NCBI GenBank assembly: GCA_905198745.1
Contig: CAJKDU010000003.1
Span: 22,630 to 86,629 of the forward strand
Length of the DNA: 64,000 nucleotides
Source of the DNA: an uncultured Prevotella sp.
GTDB taxonomy: Bacteria > Bacteroidota > Bacteroidia > Bacteroidales > Bacteroidaceae
Direction: 5' to 3'
Positions 22,836 through 31,645 of the stretch are shown piece after piece (position 1 is the stretch's first letter; each line of letters starts with the position of its first letter). The notes under the pieces are model-generated. The model worked only from the letters and a program-made list of their open reading frames with translations. It searched no databases and was not told the DNA's origin. The position numbers were made by a program, and so were the translations under genes.

Positions 22836-23252
22836 ATGAATGTAGACAAAATCAATGATTTGCTCCAAAAGCAACCCAATCTCTCCACGGCGTTGGGTAT
22901 GGAATTCATATCCACTCCGGAAGACGACACCTGTATGGCTCGCATGACGGTGGATAAGCGCAATAAGCAACCTTTCGGTTTCCTCAGTGGCGGAGCCACA
23001 CTCGCCTTGGCAGAAAATCTGGCAGGCGTGGGCTCGCTCGCTCTCTGCCCCGGCAAGATAAGTGTGGGCATCAACGTGAGTGGCAATCATGTGAAGGCTG
23101 TCCGTGAGGGCGATACCGTCACGGCCTATGGCAAACTGGTGCAAAAAGGACGTGTGCTTCATGTGTGGCACATTGACATTAAGGATTCTGCAGGCGATCT
23201 TGTTTCCACGGTCCAGGTGACCAACTATGCCATCACCCCGCGTAACAAATGA
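22836..23252 (+). CDS. Hotdog-fold thioesterase, probable DHNA-CoA thioesterase
   Basis: PaaI/MenI-like hotdog thioesterase. The ATG at 22836 gives 138 residues; the longer in-frame start precedes the promoter element. Family features are visible: QPFGFLSGGATLALAENLA (about 46-64; the usual active-site Glu/Asp helix), KISVGINVSGNHVKAVREGD (about 74-93) and VWHIDIKDSAGDLVS. As first gene of the men operon it most likely releases 1,4-dihydroxy-2-naphthoate from its CoA ester after MenB. This is inferred from context; the fold alone does not fix the substrate. Its stop overlaps the menF start (ATGA). Confidence 0.82.
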   Translation: MNVDKINDLLQKQPNLSTALGMEFISTPEDDTCMARMTVDKRNKQPFGFLSGGATLALAENLAGVGSLALCPGKISVGINVSGNHVKAVREGDTVTAYGKLVQKGRVLHVWHIDIKDSAGDLVSTVQVTNYAITPRNK

Positions 23253-24373
23253 TGATGAAGGAAAAGTCTTTTGCGGAAATCATCTATAGATTGCCGGGAA
23301 AGAGCACTTGCGTGAGGCTGTCGTCGGCGTCTGCCCCTGTACCTTTAATGTCTTGTGAGGAGTTGGGACGGCGGCATGGCTTTGTCTTCGCCCCTTTCAA
23401 GCCTTCATCCAGTCATCCCGTTTGGCTGGTTGTTCCCGACAAGACAGAGGTGTTTCCGCAAGATAGCCTTGCCTTGTCCGTCAATAACTTCCCCCTTGTG
23501 CCCACTTGTTCCGACGAGCGTGAAGTATATGCCGTGGATTTTGCCAACTTCCATGCACATATTCTTTCGGGCGAATATGATAAGATGGTTCTTGCCCGAT
23601 GTTCACACATGCGTGTGGAAGGAGTCGCGGAAGATACCTGTTCTCTGGCGAGACAACTCTTTGCACGGGCTTGCAGGCTGTATCCCAGACTCTTTGTCGC
23701 ATTGGTAAGCATGCCCCAAACTGGCACTTGGCTCATGGCTACTCCAGAGATTCTGCTCGATGGGCAAGGAGGGCAGTTGCGTACCATTGCCCTTGCCGGC
23801 ACCATGCCGCTTGATGAGCGTTTGCTTGACTTGCCGGTGGAAAAAGTTTGGACGGAGAAGAACTTGATGGAACAGGAGTATGTTTCCACCTATATCGCTA
23901 AACAAGTGGAACGTTTCTCTTCTGATTTCAATGCCAGTGGTCCTTACACCACGAAGGCTGCAGGACTGATGCACTTGCGAACAGACTTTAACTTTAGTCT
24001 CTCTTCCGGTGAAACCTTGGGCAGCGTGCTCTCTGCACTCCATCCAACACCAGCAGTCTGTGGCATGCCCAAGGAAGGAGTTGAGAAGTTCATCATGGAC
24101 AACGAATCTTTCCATAGGCAATATTACAGCGGCTTTCTCGGCATGCTCTCTCCAAAGCAAGACACCCATCTTTATGTTTCTCTGCGTTGCATGCGCCTGC
24201 TTGACAAGGGCATGGTCAACTTCTATGCTGGTGGCGGACTCTTGGCCGACAGCGTAGAGGAAGACGAGTGGCGCGAGACCGAAGCCAAGATGCAGACCAT
24301 GAAAGCACTGTTCGAAGCGCCAATCGGAATCCTACGTTCGGCAGCAACCGGACAGACTCGTAACAATCAATAA
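23249..24373 (+). CDS. menF: Isochorismate synthase
   Basis: Converts chorismate to isochorismate, the committed step of menaquinone synthesis. It has 374 residues, in the usual Bacteroidetes size range. The chorismate-binding domain occupies the C-terminal two thirds, with ALAGTMPLDERL (about 184), EKNLMEQEYVSTYIAKQVE (about 205), PTPAVCGMPKEG (about 265) and the Mg-binding and active-site end FYAGGGLLADSVEEDEWRE (about 326). It overlaps the thioesterase gene by 4 nt and is followed by menD after 13 nt. Confidence 0.92.
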   Translation: MMMKEKSFAEIIYRLPGKSTCVRLSSASAPVPLMSCEELGRRHGFVFAPFKPSSSHPVWLVVPDKTEVFPQDSLALSVNNFPLVPTCSDEREVYAVDFANFHAHILSGEYDKMVLARCSHMRVEGVAEDTCSLARQLFARACRLYPRLFVALVSMPQTGTWLMATPEILLDGQGGQLRTIALAGTMPLDERLLDLPVEKVWTEKNLMEQEYVSTYIAKQVERFSSDFNASGPYTTKAAGLMHLRTDFNFSLSSGETLGSVLSALHPTPAVCGMPKEGVEKFIMDNESFHRQYYSGFLGMLSPKQDTHLYVSLRCMRLLDKGMVNFYAGGGLLADSVEEDEWRETEAKMQTMKALFEAPIGILRSAATGQTRNNQ

Positions 24374-24386
24374 ACAACAGACATTT

Positions 24387-26045
24387 ATGTACAGTGACAA
24401 ATATAATGTGAACATTCTTACCGCCATGTTGGTGGAATATGGCATACGTCATGCCGTGCTTTGCCCCGGCAACCGAAATGCACCGATTGTCCATAACCTT
24501 GTGGCCTGTGGCAAGGTGAAGTGCTATCCAGTCACGGACGAACGCTCGGCAGGTTTCTTTGCCCTGGGCATACGGCAAGCAACGGGAGAACCCGTAGCAG
24601 TGTGTGTCACCTCAGGGTCGGCATTGCTCAATCTGGCTCCGGCTGTAGCCGAGGCCAGCATGCAGCACCAAGGACTCATTGTCATCTCTGCCGATAGACC
24701 TGCTCAATGGATTGGTCAGTGGGACGGACAGACAATTCCGCAACCCGATGCGCTTGCCACGCTTGTTTCCAAGCGCATCACCTTGCCTGAAGCTCATACT
24801 GATGAGGAACGCTGGTATTGCCAAAGGCTGGCAAACGAGGCATTGGCTGAAGCCTTGAGAAGTTCAAGGCCTTCGGTTCACATCAATGTTCCCATCTCAG
24901 AACCTCTCTTCCATTTCACAGATAAGGCGGATGGCACTGTAGTAGGTCATGCCGCCCTTGTGGAATCCGTGCTCGACGTGCAGACGGCGAAGAATACCTT
25001 GATAGCCGATTTTCTGTCCAGCACCCGACCGATGATAGTGCTGGGGCAGATGGCACCCGACAAACGGGTAGACGAAGCCGTGCGTTATCTGTCTCGCCAT
25101 TTTGTGGTAATGCGTGAACCGCTGTCCTGTTCGTGTCCTGTTCCTTTCGACGACGCTTTGGCACGATTGCAGACTGACGGCACAGATCTCACTCCTTATA
25201 GTCCGGACTTCGTGCTCTATGTGGGTGGCAATATGGTGAGCAAGCGCTTGCGTCAATGGCTGCGCTCACTGTCTGGGCAGTTGTGTTGTTGGACTGTCGA
25301 CGGGACCAGTCAAATGCCCGACACCTTCATGTGCCATGCTTCCCACCTTGAAGGCAATCCTGTAGAACTGCTGTCCTTGCTGGCCAGTGTCATAAGCTCT
25401 GATGAAGAACGCGAAGGAGGTTCTCCTTATGCCGGTTTCCTTCATTCACCAGCTGACTACAAGCGTCTGTGGGACGTGGAGATTGGCAAGGAAATTGAGC
25501 ATCTTGCCGACACGCAACCTGCCTATTCACCAGCGGCAGTAGTGAAATACTTCGAGGAACAGTTGGAGGATATGGAGTACGACTATCGGGTGCATTATGC
25601 CAATTCCACGTCTGTGCGGCTGGCTTGTCGCTATGCCGACCACTATGTGTTGTGCAACCGGGGGGTCAACGGCATTGAAGGCTCGCTCTCTACAGCCGTA
25701 GGTCATGCTGCAGCTACGGACGATATGGTATTTTGTGTGGTGGGCGACCTGAGTTTCTTCTACGACCAGAACGCTCTTTGGAACCGGAATCTGTCGGGCA
25801 ATCTTCGTGTCATTCTTCTGAACAACCACGGAGGCGACATCTTCAACCACTTTGAAGAGGCGAAGAAGAGTCCTGCCTTCGACAAGTTTATCTTGGCGGG
25901 GCATAATACTGAGGCACGGGGTATCTGTACACAAAACGATGTGGGATATTTGTCTGCCAACAACTTGGACGAGATGCATATGGGCATTGTCTCGCTGCTC
26001 ACCACCGACACACACCGTCCCATGCTCTTGGAGTGTTTCTTTTAA
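24387..26045 (+). CDS. menD: SEPHCHC synthase MenD
   Basis: Thiamine-diphosphate enzyme that adds 2-oxoglutarate to isochorismate. It has 552 residues. The N-terminal ThDP-Pyr domain begins with VEYGIRHAVLCPGNRNAP (about 12) and VTSGSALLNLAPAVAEA (about 74). The C-terminal ThDP-binding domain carries NRGVNGIEGSLSTAVGHA (about 423) and VGDLSFFYDQNALWN (about 452) with VILLNNHGGDIFNHF. It belongs to the menI-F-D-B-C unit. Confidence 0.96.
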   Translation: MYSDKYNVNILTAMLVEYGIRHAVLCPGNRNAPIVHNLVACGKVKCYPVTDERSAGFFALGIRQATGEPVAVCVTSGSALLNLAPAVAEASMQHQGLIVISADRPAQWIGQWDGQTIPQPDALATLVSKRITLPEAHTDEERWYCQRLANEALAEALRSSRPSVHINVPISEPLFHFTDKADGTVVGHAALVESVLDVQTAKNTLIADFLSSTRPMIVLGQMAPDKRVDEAVRYLSRHFVVMREPLSCSCPVPFDDALARLQTDGTDLTPYSPDFVLYVGGNMVSKRLRQWLRSLSGQLCCWTVDGTSQMPDTFMCHASHLEGNPVELLSLLASVISSDEEREGGSPYAGFLHSPADYKRLWDVEIGKEIEHLADTQPAYSPAAVVKYFEEQLEDMEYDYRVHYANSTSVRLACRYADHYVLCNRGVNGIEGSLSTAVGHAAATDDMVFCVVGDLSFFYDQNALWNRNLSGNLRVILLNNHGGDIFNHFEEAKKSPAFDKFILAGHNTEARGICTQNDVGYLSANNLDEMHMGIVSLLTTDTHRPMLLECFF

Positions 26046-26111
26046 GATAAGGTTTTTCTTATCGTGCCGGTTAGACTGGCCAATTATCAATAGTCAATAA
26101 AACAAGAAAAT

Positions 26112-26939
26112 ATGAACAATCGAGAATGGAAAAAGATTGAGGGTTTCGATTTCAAGGAAATTCTCTTTGAAGAATACAACGGCATTGCCAAGATAACTAT
26201 CAACCGTCCCCGTTACCGCAACGCTTTCACCCCTTTAACCACATGGGAGATGAGTCAGGCTTTCAGTTGGTGCCGTGAGGCGCAGCGCATAGGCGTGGTG
26301 ATTCTCACCGGTGCCGGCGACAAGGCATTCTGCTCCGGTGGCGACATGCATGTCAAGGGACGTGGTGGTTACGTGGGCTCCGATGGGGTGCCTCGTCTCA
26401 ACGTGCTCGACGTGCAACGTCAGATACGCTCACTGCCCAAGCCTGTCATTGCCATGGTCAATGGCTATGCCATCGGTGGCGGGCACGTGCTTCACCTCAT
26501 GTGCGACCTCACGATTGCCAGCGACAATGCCATCTTTGGCCAGACCGGTCCTAAGGTAGGTTCCTTCGATGCAGGCTTCGGTGCCAGTTATCTTGCCCGT
26601 ATCGTGGGACAAAAGAAGGCCCGTGAAATTTGGTTCATGTGTAGGCAGTACACTGCAGAGGAAGCAGAGCGCATGGGAATGGTCAACAAGGTGGTGCCTT
26701 TCGACCGTCTTGAAGACGAGTGTGTGGAGTGGGCAGAGACCATGATGGAGCGTTCGCCCCTTGCCTTGCGCATGATCAAGGCGGGACTCAACGCCGAACT
26801 CGACGGACAGGCCGGCATACAGGAACTGGCCGGTGATGCGACCATGCTCTATTATTTTCTTGACGAGGCGCAAGAGGGTGGCAAGGCTTTCCTCGAAAAG
26901 CGCAAGCCCGATTTCAAGAAGTTCCCTAAACTTCCCTGA
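26112..26939 (+). CDS. menB: 1,4-Dihydroxy-2-naphthoyl-CoA synthase
   Basis: Crotonase-fold enzyme that cyclises o-succinylbenzoyl-CoA. It has 275 residues, the normal MenB length. Landmarks are [20 protein letters not shown] (about 75; oxyanion hole and mobile loop), [19 protein letters not shown] (about 116), and the MenB-specific stretch [20 protein letters not shown] (about 143). It is 66 nt downstream of menD; that gap holds small inverted repeats (GATAAG/CTTATC) but no obvious promoter. Confidence 0.97.
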   Translation: MNNREWKKIEGFDFKEILFEEYNGIAKITINRPRYRNAFTPLTTWEMSQAFSWCREAQRIGVVILTGAGDKAFCSGGDMHVKGRGGYVGSDGVPRLNVLDVQRQIRSLPKPVIAMVNGYAIGGGHVLHLMCDLTIASDNAIFGQTGPKVGSFDAGFGASYLARIVGQKKAREIWFMCRQYTAEEAERMGMVNKVVPFDRLEDECVEWAETMMERSPLALRMIKAGLNAELDGQAGIQELAGDATMLYYFLDEAQEGGKAFLEKRKPDFKKFPKLP

Positions 26940-26944
26940 TTGTC

Positions 26945-27985
26945 ATGAGCTATCATATCAGTATTGAGCCGCGCACGCTGCATTTCAAGCAGCCTGCGGG
27001 CACATCGCGTGGGGTCTATACCACTCGTCAGTCTTGGTTCCTTCATCTCACGAGCGATGCACTGCCTGGGCGTGAAGGGGTGGGCGAGTGTGCACCTCTT
27101 CCCGACTTGAGTTGCGACGCCACACCGGAATATGAGCATACGCTGGAGGCTGTATGCCGCCAGTTTGAGTTGACGGGAGCCATCAGTTATCCCATGCTTC
27201 AGCCGTATCCCTCCATACTCTTTGGCTTGGAGACAGCCAAACTTTCCCTGGAACGCGGCTCGTCCGTGCTCTTCGATACGCCTTTCGGAAGGGGTGAGGA
27301 GGGCATTCCCATCAACGGATTGGTGTGGATGGGGTCCTACGACGAAATGCTTCTTAGGCTGGAGGAGAAAATGAAACAGGGATTCCGCTGCGTGAAACTC
27401 AAGATAGGAGCCATTGACTTCGAGAAGGAACTGGATTTGATACGCCACATTCGCGAGGCCTTTTCGTCCGAACAGATAGAACTCCGGGTGGATGCTAATG
27501 GCGGTTTTGACAATGAAGATGCCTTTGGCTGTCTTGACCGCCTGGCACGCTACGACATTCATTCCATTGAACAGCCCATTCGTCAGCACCAGTGGTCGCG
27601 CATGGCTATGCTCTGCCGGCAGTCTCCGTTGCCCATTGCCCTCGATGAAGAACTTATCGGGGTGAACATGCCCCTGATGAAGGCTGAACTGCTTGACACC
27701 ATTCGGCCTGCCTATCTTGTGCTCAAGCCGTCGCTTCATGGCGGCATGTATGGTACGGAAGAATGGATTCGGCTGGCTCGTGAACGGGGGATAGGCAGCT
27801 GGGTGACCAGTGCCTTGGAGAGCAACGTGGGGCTCAATGCCATTGCCCACTTCACTGCTCACGTCTACGGGCCTGGCATCACCTTTCCTCAAGGACTTGG
27901 CACCGGCCAACTCTTTACAGACAATATAGACATGCCACTCTGCATCCAAGGGGATGAATTGAGGTTCATGGCAGACAAGAAATAG
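26945..27985 (+). CDS. menC: o-Succinylbenzoate synthase
   Basis: Enolase-superfamily dehydratase making o-succinylbenzoate from SHCHC. It has 346 residues. The catalytic Lys pair lies in CVKLKIG (about 147-153). The metal ligands lie in ELRVDANGGFD (Asp about 180), SIEQPI (Glu about 211) and IALDEELIG (Asp about 236), and the second-side Lys in LVLKPSLHGG (about 261). It starts 5 nt after menB. menE, the next enzyme of the pathway, is not here but at 17.4 kb on the other strand. Confidence 0.93.
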   Translation: MSYHISIEPRTLHFKQPAGTSRGVYTTRQSWFLHLTSDALPGREGVGECAPLPDLSCDATPEYEHTLEAVCRQFELTGAISYPMLQPYPSILFGLETAKLSLERGSSVLFDTPFGRGEEGIPINGLVWMGSYDEMLLRLEEKMKQGFRCVKLKIGAIDFEKELDLIRHIREAFSSEQIELRVDANGGFDNEDAFGCLDRLARYDIHSIEQPIRQHQWSRMAMLCRQSPLPIALDEELIGVNMPLMKAELLDTIRPAYLVLKPSLHGGMYGTEEWIRLARERGIGSWVTSALESNVGLNAIAHFTAHVYGPGITFPQGLGTGQLFTDNIDMPLCIQGDELRFMADKK

Positions 27986-28028
27986 ATTACCACAACACAT
28001 ATTACAATAAAGAAAAGCAAACATTAAT

Positions 28029-28685
28029 ATGGAAAAAGATTCTTTGATAGTAGTGAGTGGAGGCATGGACTCCATCACGCTGCTCTATGACATGAAAGAC
28101 CGTATAGCCATGGGCGTGTCGTTCGACTATGGTTCCAACCACAATGCCCGTGAGATTCCTTATGCCGAAATGCATTGCAAGCGGTTGGGCATCAAGCACA
28201 TCACCATCAAGCTCGACTTTATGCACCAGTATTTCAAGAGTTCGCTCCTGGAAGGTGCTGACGCCATTCCCGAGGGACACTATGACGACGAGAACATGAA
28301 GTCTACTGTGGTGCCGTTCCGCAACGGCATCATGCTTGCCATAGCCACAGGACTGGCAGAGAGCAACGGACTGAAGAACGTGATGCTTGCCAACCATGCC
28401 GGCGACCATGCCATCTATCCCGACTGCCGTCCGGAATTTGTTGAGGCTATGGGGCGTGCCACCGAGGCTGGCACCTACGACGGAATCCGTGTGCTGGCTC
28501 CCTACACCAACATCACCAAGACCGACATAGCCCGCCGCGGCAAGGAACTCGGCATAGACTACACTGAAACATGGTCATGCTACAAGGGCGGGCAGAAACA
28601 CTGCGGGAAGTGTGGCACTTGTACTGAACGCCGTGAGGCCTTGGCAGAGGCTGGCATTGAAGACCACACTGAATACGAGGAGTAG
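28029..28685 (+). CDS. queC: 7-Cyano-7-deazaguanine (preQ0) synthase
   Basis: ATP-dependent conversion of 7-carboxy-7-deazaguanine to preQ0. It has 218 residues. The PP-loop SGGMDS is at 10-15, and a zinc-binding Cys set lies at the C-terminus (Cys184, 192, 195, 198 in CYKGGQKHCGKCGTC). It follows menC after 43 nt of A-rich sequence and precedes the MATE gene by 4 nt. queD and queE are not in the window. Unlike the transporter-queF unit, its leader shows no preQ1-type fold. Confidence 0.95.
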   Translation: MEKDSLIVVSGGMDSITLLYDMKDRIAMGVSFDYGSNHNAREIPYAEMHCKRLGIKHITIKLDFMHQYFKSSLLEGADAIPEGHYDDENMKSTVVPFRNGIMLAIATGLAESNGLKNVMLANHAGDHAIYPDCRPEFVEAMGRATEAGTYDGIRVLAPYTNITKTDIARRGKELGIDYTETWSCYKGGQKHCGKCGTCTERREALAEAGIEDHTEYEE

Positions 28686-28689
28686 GTTC

Positions 28690-30048
28690 ATGGCGTATTC
28701 GTTCAGCAACTATGCTCCTCATTATAGGGCACTGCTGCAGTTGGGCATTCCGCTGGTCATAGGTCAGATAGGCACCATCATCCTGGGCTTTGCCGACACG
28801 CTGATGATTGGCCATCATAGTGCTACGGAACTGGCTGCCGCCAGTTTCGTGACCAGCATGTTCAATCTTGCCCTTATCTTTGCCATCGGTTTTTCCTTTG
28901 GGCTTACACCCATAGTGGGCAGTCTCTATGGGCAGGAAAAAAAGGAGCGCATTGGCTGCATGCTCAAGAACGGCATTGCTGCCAACGGCATGCTCTCGCT
29001 CCTGCTCATGGCCATTCTCGGCGTGCTCTATCTCAACCTCGACCACATGGGACAGCCCAAGGAACTCGTGCCCATCATGCGACCTTATTTCCTGGTGAAC
29101 CTTGTGTCGGTGCCTTTTGCCTTGCTCTTCAACACCGTGAAGCAGTTCTTCGACGGTATCACGTGCACCAAGGTGGCCATGTGGACTACCGTTGTGTGCA
29201 ACCTGTTCAACATATTGGGCAACTGGGTGTTCATCTACGGCAAGCTGGGCTTTCCTGAGATGGGACTTCTTGGTGCGGGACTCTCCACCTGTCTGTCGCG
29301 AGTGATGATGGGCCTTGTCCTGCTTGCGTGGTTTTTCTGTCGCCGCAGCTATGCTGCCTACAGGCGTGGCTTCCTTGCTTCCAGTGTGAACAGGGCCGAC
29401 TTTGCGATGCTCAACCGCATGGGGTGGCCCGTGGCCTTCCAGATAGGCATGGAAACCGCATCGTTTTCACTGAGTGTCATCATGATTGGATGGATTGGCA
29501 CTTTGGCACTAACGGCACATCAGGTCACCATTACCATCTCGCAGATATTCTATATGATATATTACGGGCTGTCGGCTGGCGTAGCGGTGCGCGTGAGCTA
29601 TTTCCATGGCCAGCACGACTATCAGGCCTTGCGCCGTGCCTCCTATTCCGGATGCCACATCATGTTGCTCATCATCATGTGCAGTATCACGGGCATTCTG
29701 CTCTCTCGCCATCACATGGGCGCACTCTTCACCGACGACACAGCCGTGTCTTCGTTGGTGGCGCAAGTGGCCATTCCTCTGGCTGTCTACCAGTTGGGAG
29801 ACGGCATGCAGTATGTCTTTGCCAATTCTCTCCGCGGACTCTCCTGCGTCAAACCGATGATGTATATTGCCTTTGTCGCCTATTTCGTCATCTCTCTGCC
29901 TTTGGGCTATCTCTTTGGCATCGTCATGGGACATGGGTTGGTAGGCATTTGGTATGCCTTCCCGTTTGGCCTTTCCACGGCAGCCCTGCTTTATTACATT
30001 TGGTTCAACAAGAATCTCAGACGTGAAGAGCGGCAGTACTTGGCATGA
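28690..30048 (+). CDS. MATE family efflux transporter
   Basis: Polytopic inner-membrane antiporter of the MATE (DinF/NorM-like) family. The ATG at 28690 gives 452 residues; a longer frame starts inside queC and is not used. About twelve hydrophobic helices can be followed in two similar halves, for example LLQLGIPLVIGQIGTIILGF near the N-terminus and MGWPVAFQIGMETASFSL near 237. The substrate (drug, flavin-like or other) cannot be predicted. It is packed 4 nt behind queC and probably shares its transcript. Confidence 0.9.
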   Translation: MAYSFSNYAPHYRALLQLGIPLVIGQIGTIILGFADTLMIGHHSATELAAASFVTSMFNLALIFAIGFSFGLTPIVGSLYGQEKKERIGCMLKNGIAANGMLSLLLMAILGVLYLNLDHMGQPKELVPIMRPYFLVNLVSVPFALLFNTVKQFFDGITCTKVAMWTTVVCNLFNILGNWVFIYGKLGFPEMGLLGAGLSTCLSRVMMGLVLLAWFFCRRSYAAYRRGFLASSVNRADFAMLNRMGWPVAFQIGMETASFSLSVIMIGWIGTLALTAHQVTITISQIFYMIYYGLSAGVAVRVSYFHGQHDYQALRRASYSGCHIMLLIIMCSITGILLSRHHMGALFTDDTAVSSLVAQVAIPLAVYQLGDGMQYVFANSLRGLSCVKPMMYIAFVAYFVISLPLGYLFGIVMGHGLVGIWYAFPFGLSTAALLYYIWFNKNLRREERQYLA

Positions 30049-30089
30049 TTTTTGCTTGTAGGACTCAATATAAACACAACATAAGAAAA

Positions 30090-31235
30090 ATGGAAAACAA
30101 AGAAACACCTGTACTTCTGCTCACTGGTTATCTGGGCAGCGGTAAAACAACTCTCCTTAACCGTATTCTTTCCAACGAGAAAGGCATCAAGTTTGCCGTT
30201 ATCGTCAACGATATAGGTGAGGTCAACATTGATGCCAACCTGATTCAGCAGGGTGGTGTCGTGGGTGAAGGCGACGACAGCCTGGTTCCTCTTCAGAACG
30301 GTTGCATCTGTTGCACCTTGAAGATGGACCTTGTGCAGCAACTGAGCGACATCGTTTCGCAGCATCGTTTCGACTACATTGTCATCGAGGCAAGCGGCAT
30401 CTGCGAGCCTGCCCCTATTGCCCAAACCGTCAGTGTCTATCCCCAACTCTATCCTAATCTGGCCACTGAAGGCCGTGCCAAGCTTGATGCCATTGTCACC
30501 GTGTGCGACGCTCTACGGCTGCGCGATGAGTTTGCCGAAGGCCGCGAACTGCAACGCCACGACCTCGACGATGACGATTTGGCAAGTCTGGTCATTCAAC
30601 AGGTGGAGTTCTGCAATATCATCCTGCTCAACAAGGCCTCGGAGGTGTCGCCCGAAGAGTTGGCCCACATCAAGGCCATCCTGCGTGAAATACAGCCTAA
30701 GGCGGAAATAATCCCTTGCGATTATGGTAATGTCGACTTCGACAAGATTCTCAACACCCATGCCTTCGACTTTGAGAAGGTGGCCACATCAGCCCGCTGG
30801 ATTGAGGCCGTGGAAGGCGAAGAGGATGACTTGGAGAACGAGGAGGAAGGAGAAGCCTTGGAATATGGCATCGGTACTTTTGTCTATTGCCGCAGACAAC
30901 CGATGAACATGACCGAGTTCGACCAGTTTATAGCCCGCAAGATGCCCAAGAGTGTTATCCGTTGCAAGGGATTGTGCTACTTTGGCACGGAGAAAGACAC
31001 GTGCTACGTCTTTGAACAGGCTGGCAAGCAGATGTCGCTCCGCAACGCAGGTCTGTGGTATGCCTCTATGCCTAAGGATGAGCTGGAGAAATTCCTGGAA
31101 CAGAATCCAGGCGCAGCCCGTGATTGGGACTCCGTTTATGGCGACCGCATGCAGAAACTGGTGTTCATCGGTCAGAACATGGATAGGGAGGCTATAGAAC
31201 GGGAACTTGATGCCTGCCTAATGGGGCATCTCTAA
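30090..31235 (+). CDS. CobW/YjiA-type GTP-binding metallochaperone
   Basis: G3E-family GTPase thought to deliver metal (often zinc) to client proteins. The ATG at 30090 gives 381 residues. The P-loop GYLGSGKTT is at 13-21. The CxCC metal motif is Cys72-Ile-Cys74-Cys75 in NGCICC. A Walker B/Glu region IEASGICEPAPIAQ (about 99) and the guanine-specificity NKAS (about 181) follow. An acidic linker (EGEEDDLENEEEGEAL, about 247-262) separates the GTPase from the C-terminal CobW domain. No Zur box was recognised upstream. It ends in a clear terminator. Confidence 0.9.
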   Translation: MENKETPVLLLTGYLGSGKTTLLNRILSNEKGIKFAVIVNDIGEVNIDANLIQQGGVVGEGDDSLVPLQNGCICCTLKMDLVQQLSDIVSQHRFDYIVIEASGICEPAPIAQTVSVYPQLYPNLATEGRAKLDAIVTVCDALRLRDEFAEGRELQRHDLDDDDLASLVIQQVEFCNIILLNKASEVSPEELAHIKAILREIQPKAEIIPCDYGNVDFDKILNTHAFDFEKVATSARWIEAVEGEEDDLENEEEGEALEYGIGTFVYCRRQPMNMTEFDQFIARKMPKSVIRCKGLCYFGTEKDTCYVFEQAGKQMSLRNAGLWYASMPKDELEKFLEQNPGAARDWDSVYGDRMQKLVFIGQNMDREAIERELDACLMGHL

Positions 31236-31257
31236 AGAATTGCCTTTAAATAATGGA

Positions 31258-31295
31258 AATCCTCACATCCTGTTTCATGGTTGTGAGGATTTTTT
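31258..31295 (+). terminator. Rho-independent terminator after the CobW-type gene
   Basis: A perfect 10-bp stem AATCCTCACA (31258-31267) with TGTGAGGATT (31282-31291), 14-nt loop, running into six Ts. This terminator opens the 410-nt gap 31236-31645, which also holds the 22-bp tandem repeats and the mrp terminator; I see no gene there. Confidence 0.88.
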
Positions 31296-31327
31296 GTGCC
31301 TGTTTCTGAATGGAGTAAACGTTGTTA

Positions 31328-31427
31328 GTGGCAGAGTTGCGGGGCGTTAATGGTAGAGTAGCGGGGCGTTAGTGGCAGAGTAGCGGGTTGTAAGTGGCAG
31401 AGTAATGGGTCGTAAGTGGCAGAGTTG
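31328..31427 (+). repeat. 22-bp tandem repeat, about 4.5 units
   Basis: Units start at 31328, 31350, 31372, 31394 and 31416 (the last is 12 nt). The consensus begins RTGGYAGAGTWG and continues CGGGKYGTWA. Units differ at a few positions each, so it is a degenerate array and not a fresh duplication. 22 bp is about two helical turns. It lies between the convergent CobW-type and mrp genes, between their two terminators. Confidence 0.9.
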
Positions 31428-31539
31428 TAAAGGGAATGTGGGCTGGTGGACAATTTGGTATGTGTCGGTATGTGGAAGGGTTAGGAAGGTCAAATCCTGT
31501 GTGAAAGGAAGTATAGGGGGAAAGTACGGATGATGTCAT

Positions 31540-31586
31540 GAAAAAGCCCTTATTTCCCAAGTGATGTCCTTGGGAAATAAGGGCTT
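31540..31586 (-). terminator. Rho-independent terminator of mrp
   Basis: A perfect 18-bp stem pairs 31544-31561 with 31569-31586 around a 7-nt loop. On the minus strand it is followed by five Us from the A-run at 31541-31545. It lies 60 nt beyond the mrp stop. Confidence 0.9.
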
Positions 31587-31645
31587 GTAGGCGATATGGA
31601 TTGTCCGGCCTGTGGGGATGGCTGCCTTTCACAGACCGTAGCAGG

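Noticed and set aside
27986..28028. preQ1 aptamer in front of queC
   Set aside because: The 43-nt A-rich leader shows neither the P1 nor the P2 pairing.
31328..31427. Possible CRISPR array
   Set aside because: The 22-bp units follow each other without spacers, and no cas genes are in the window.
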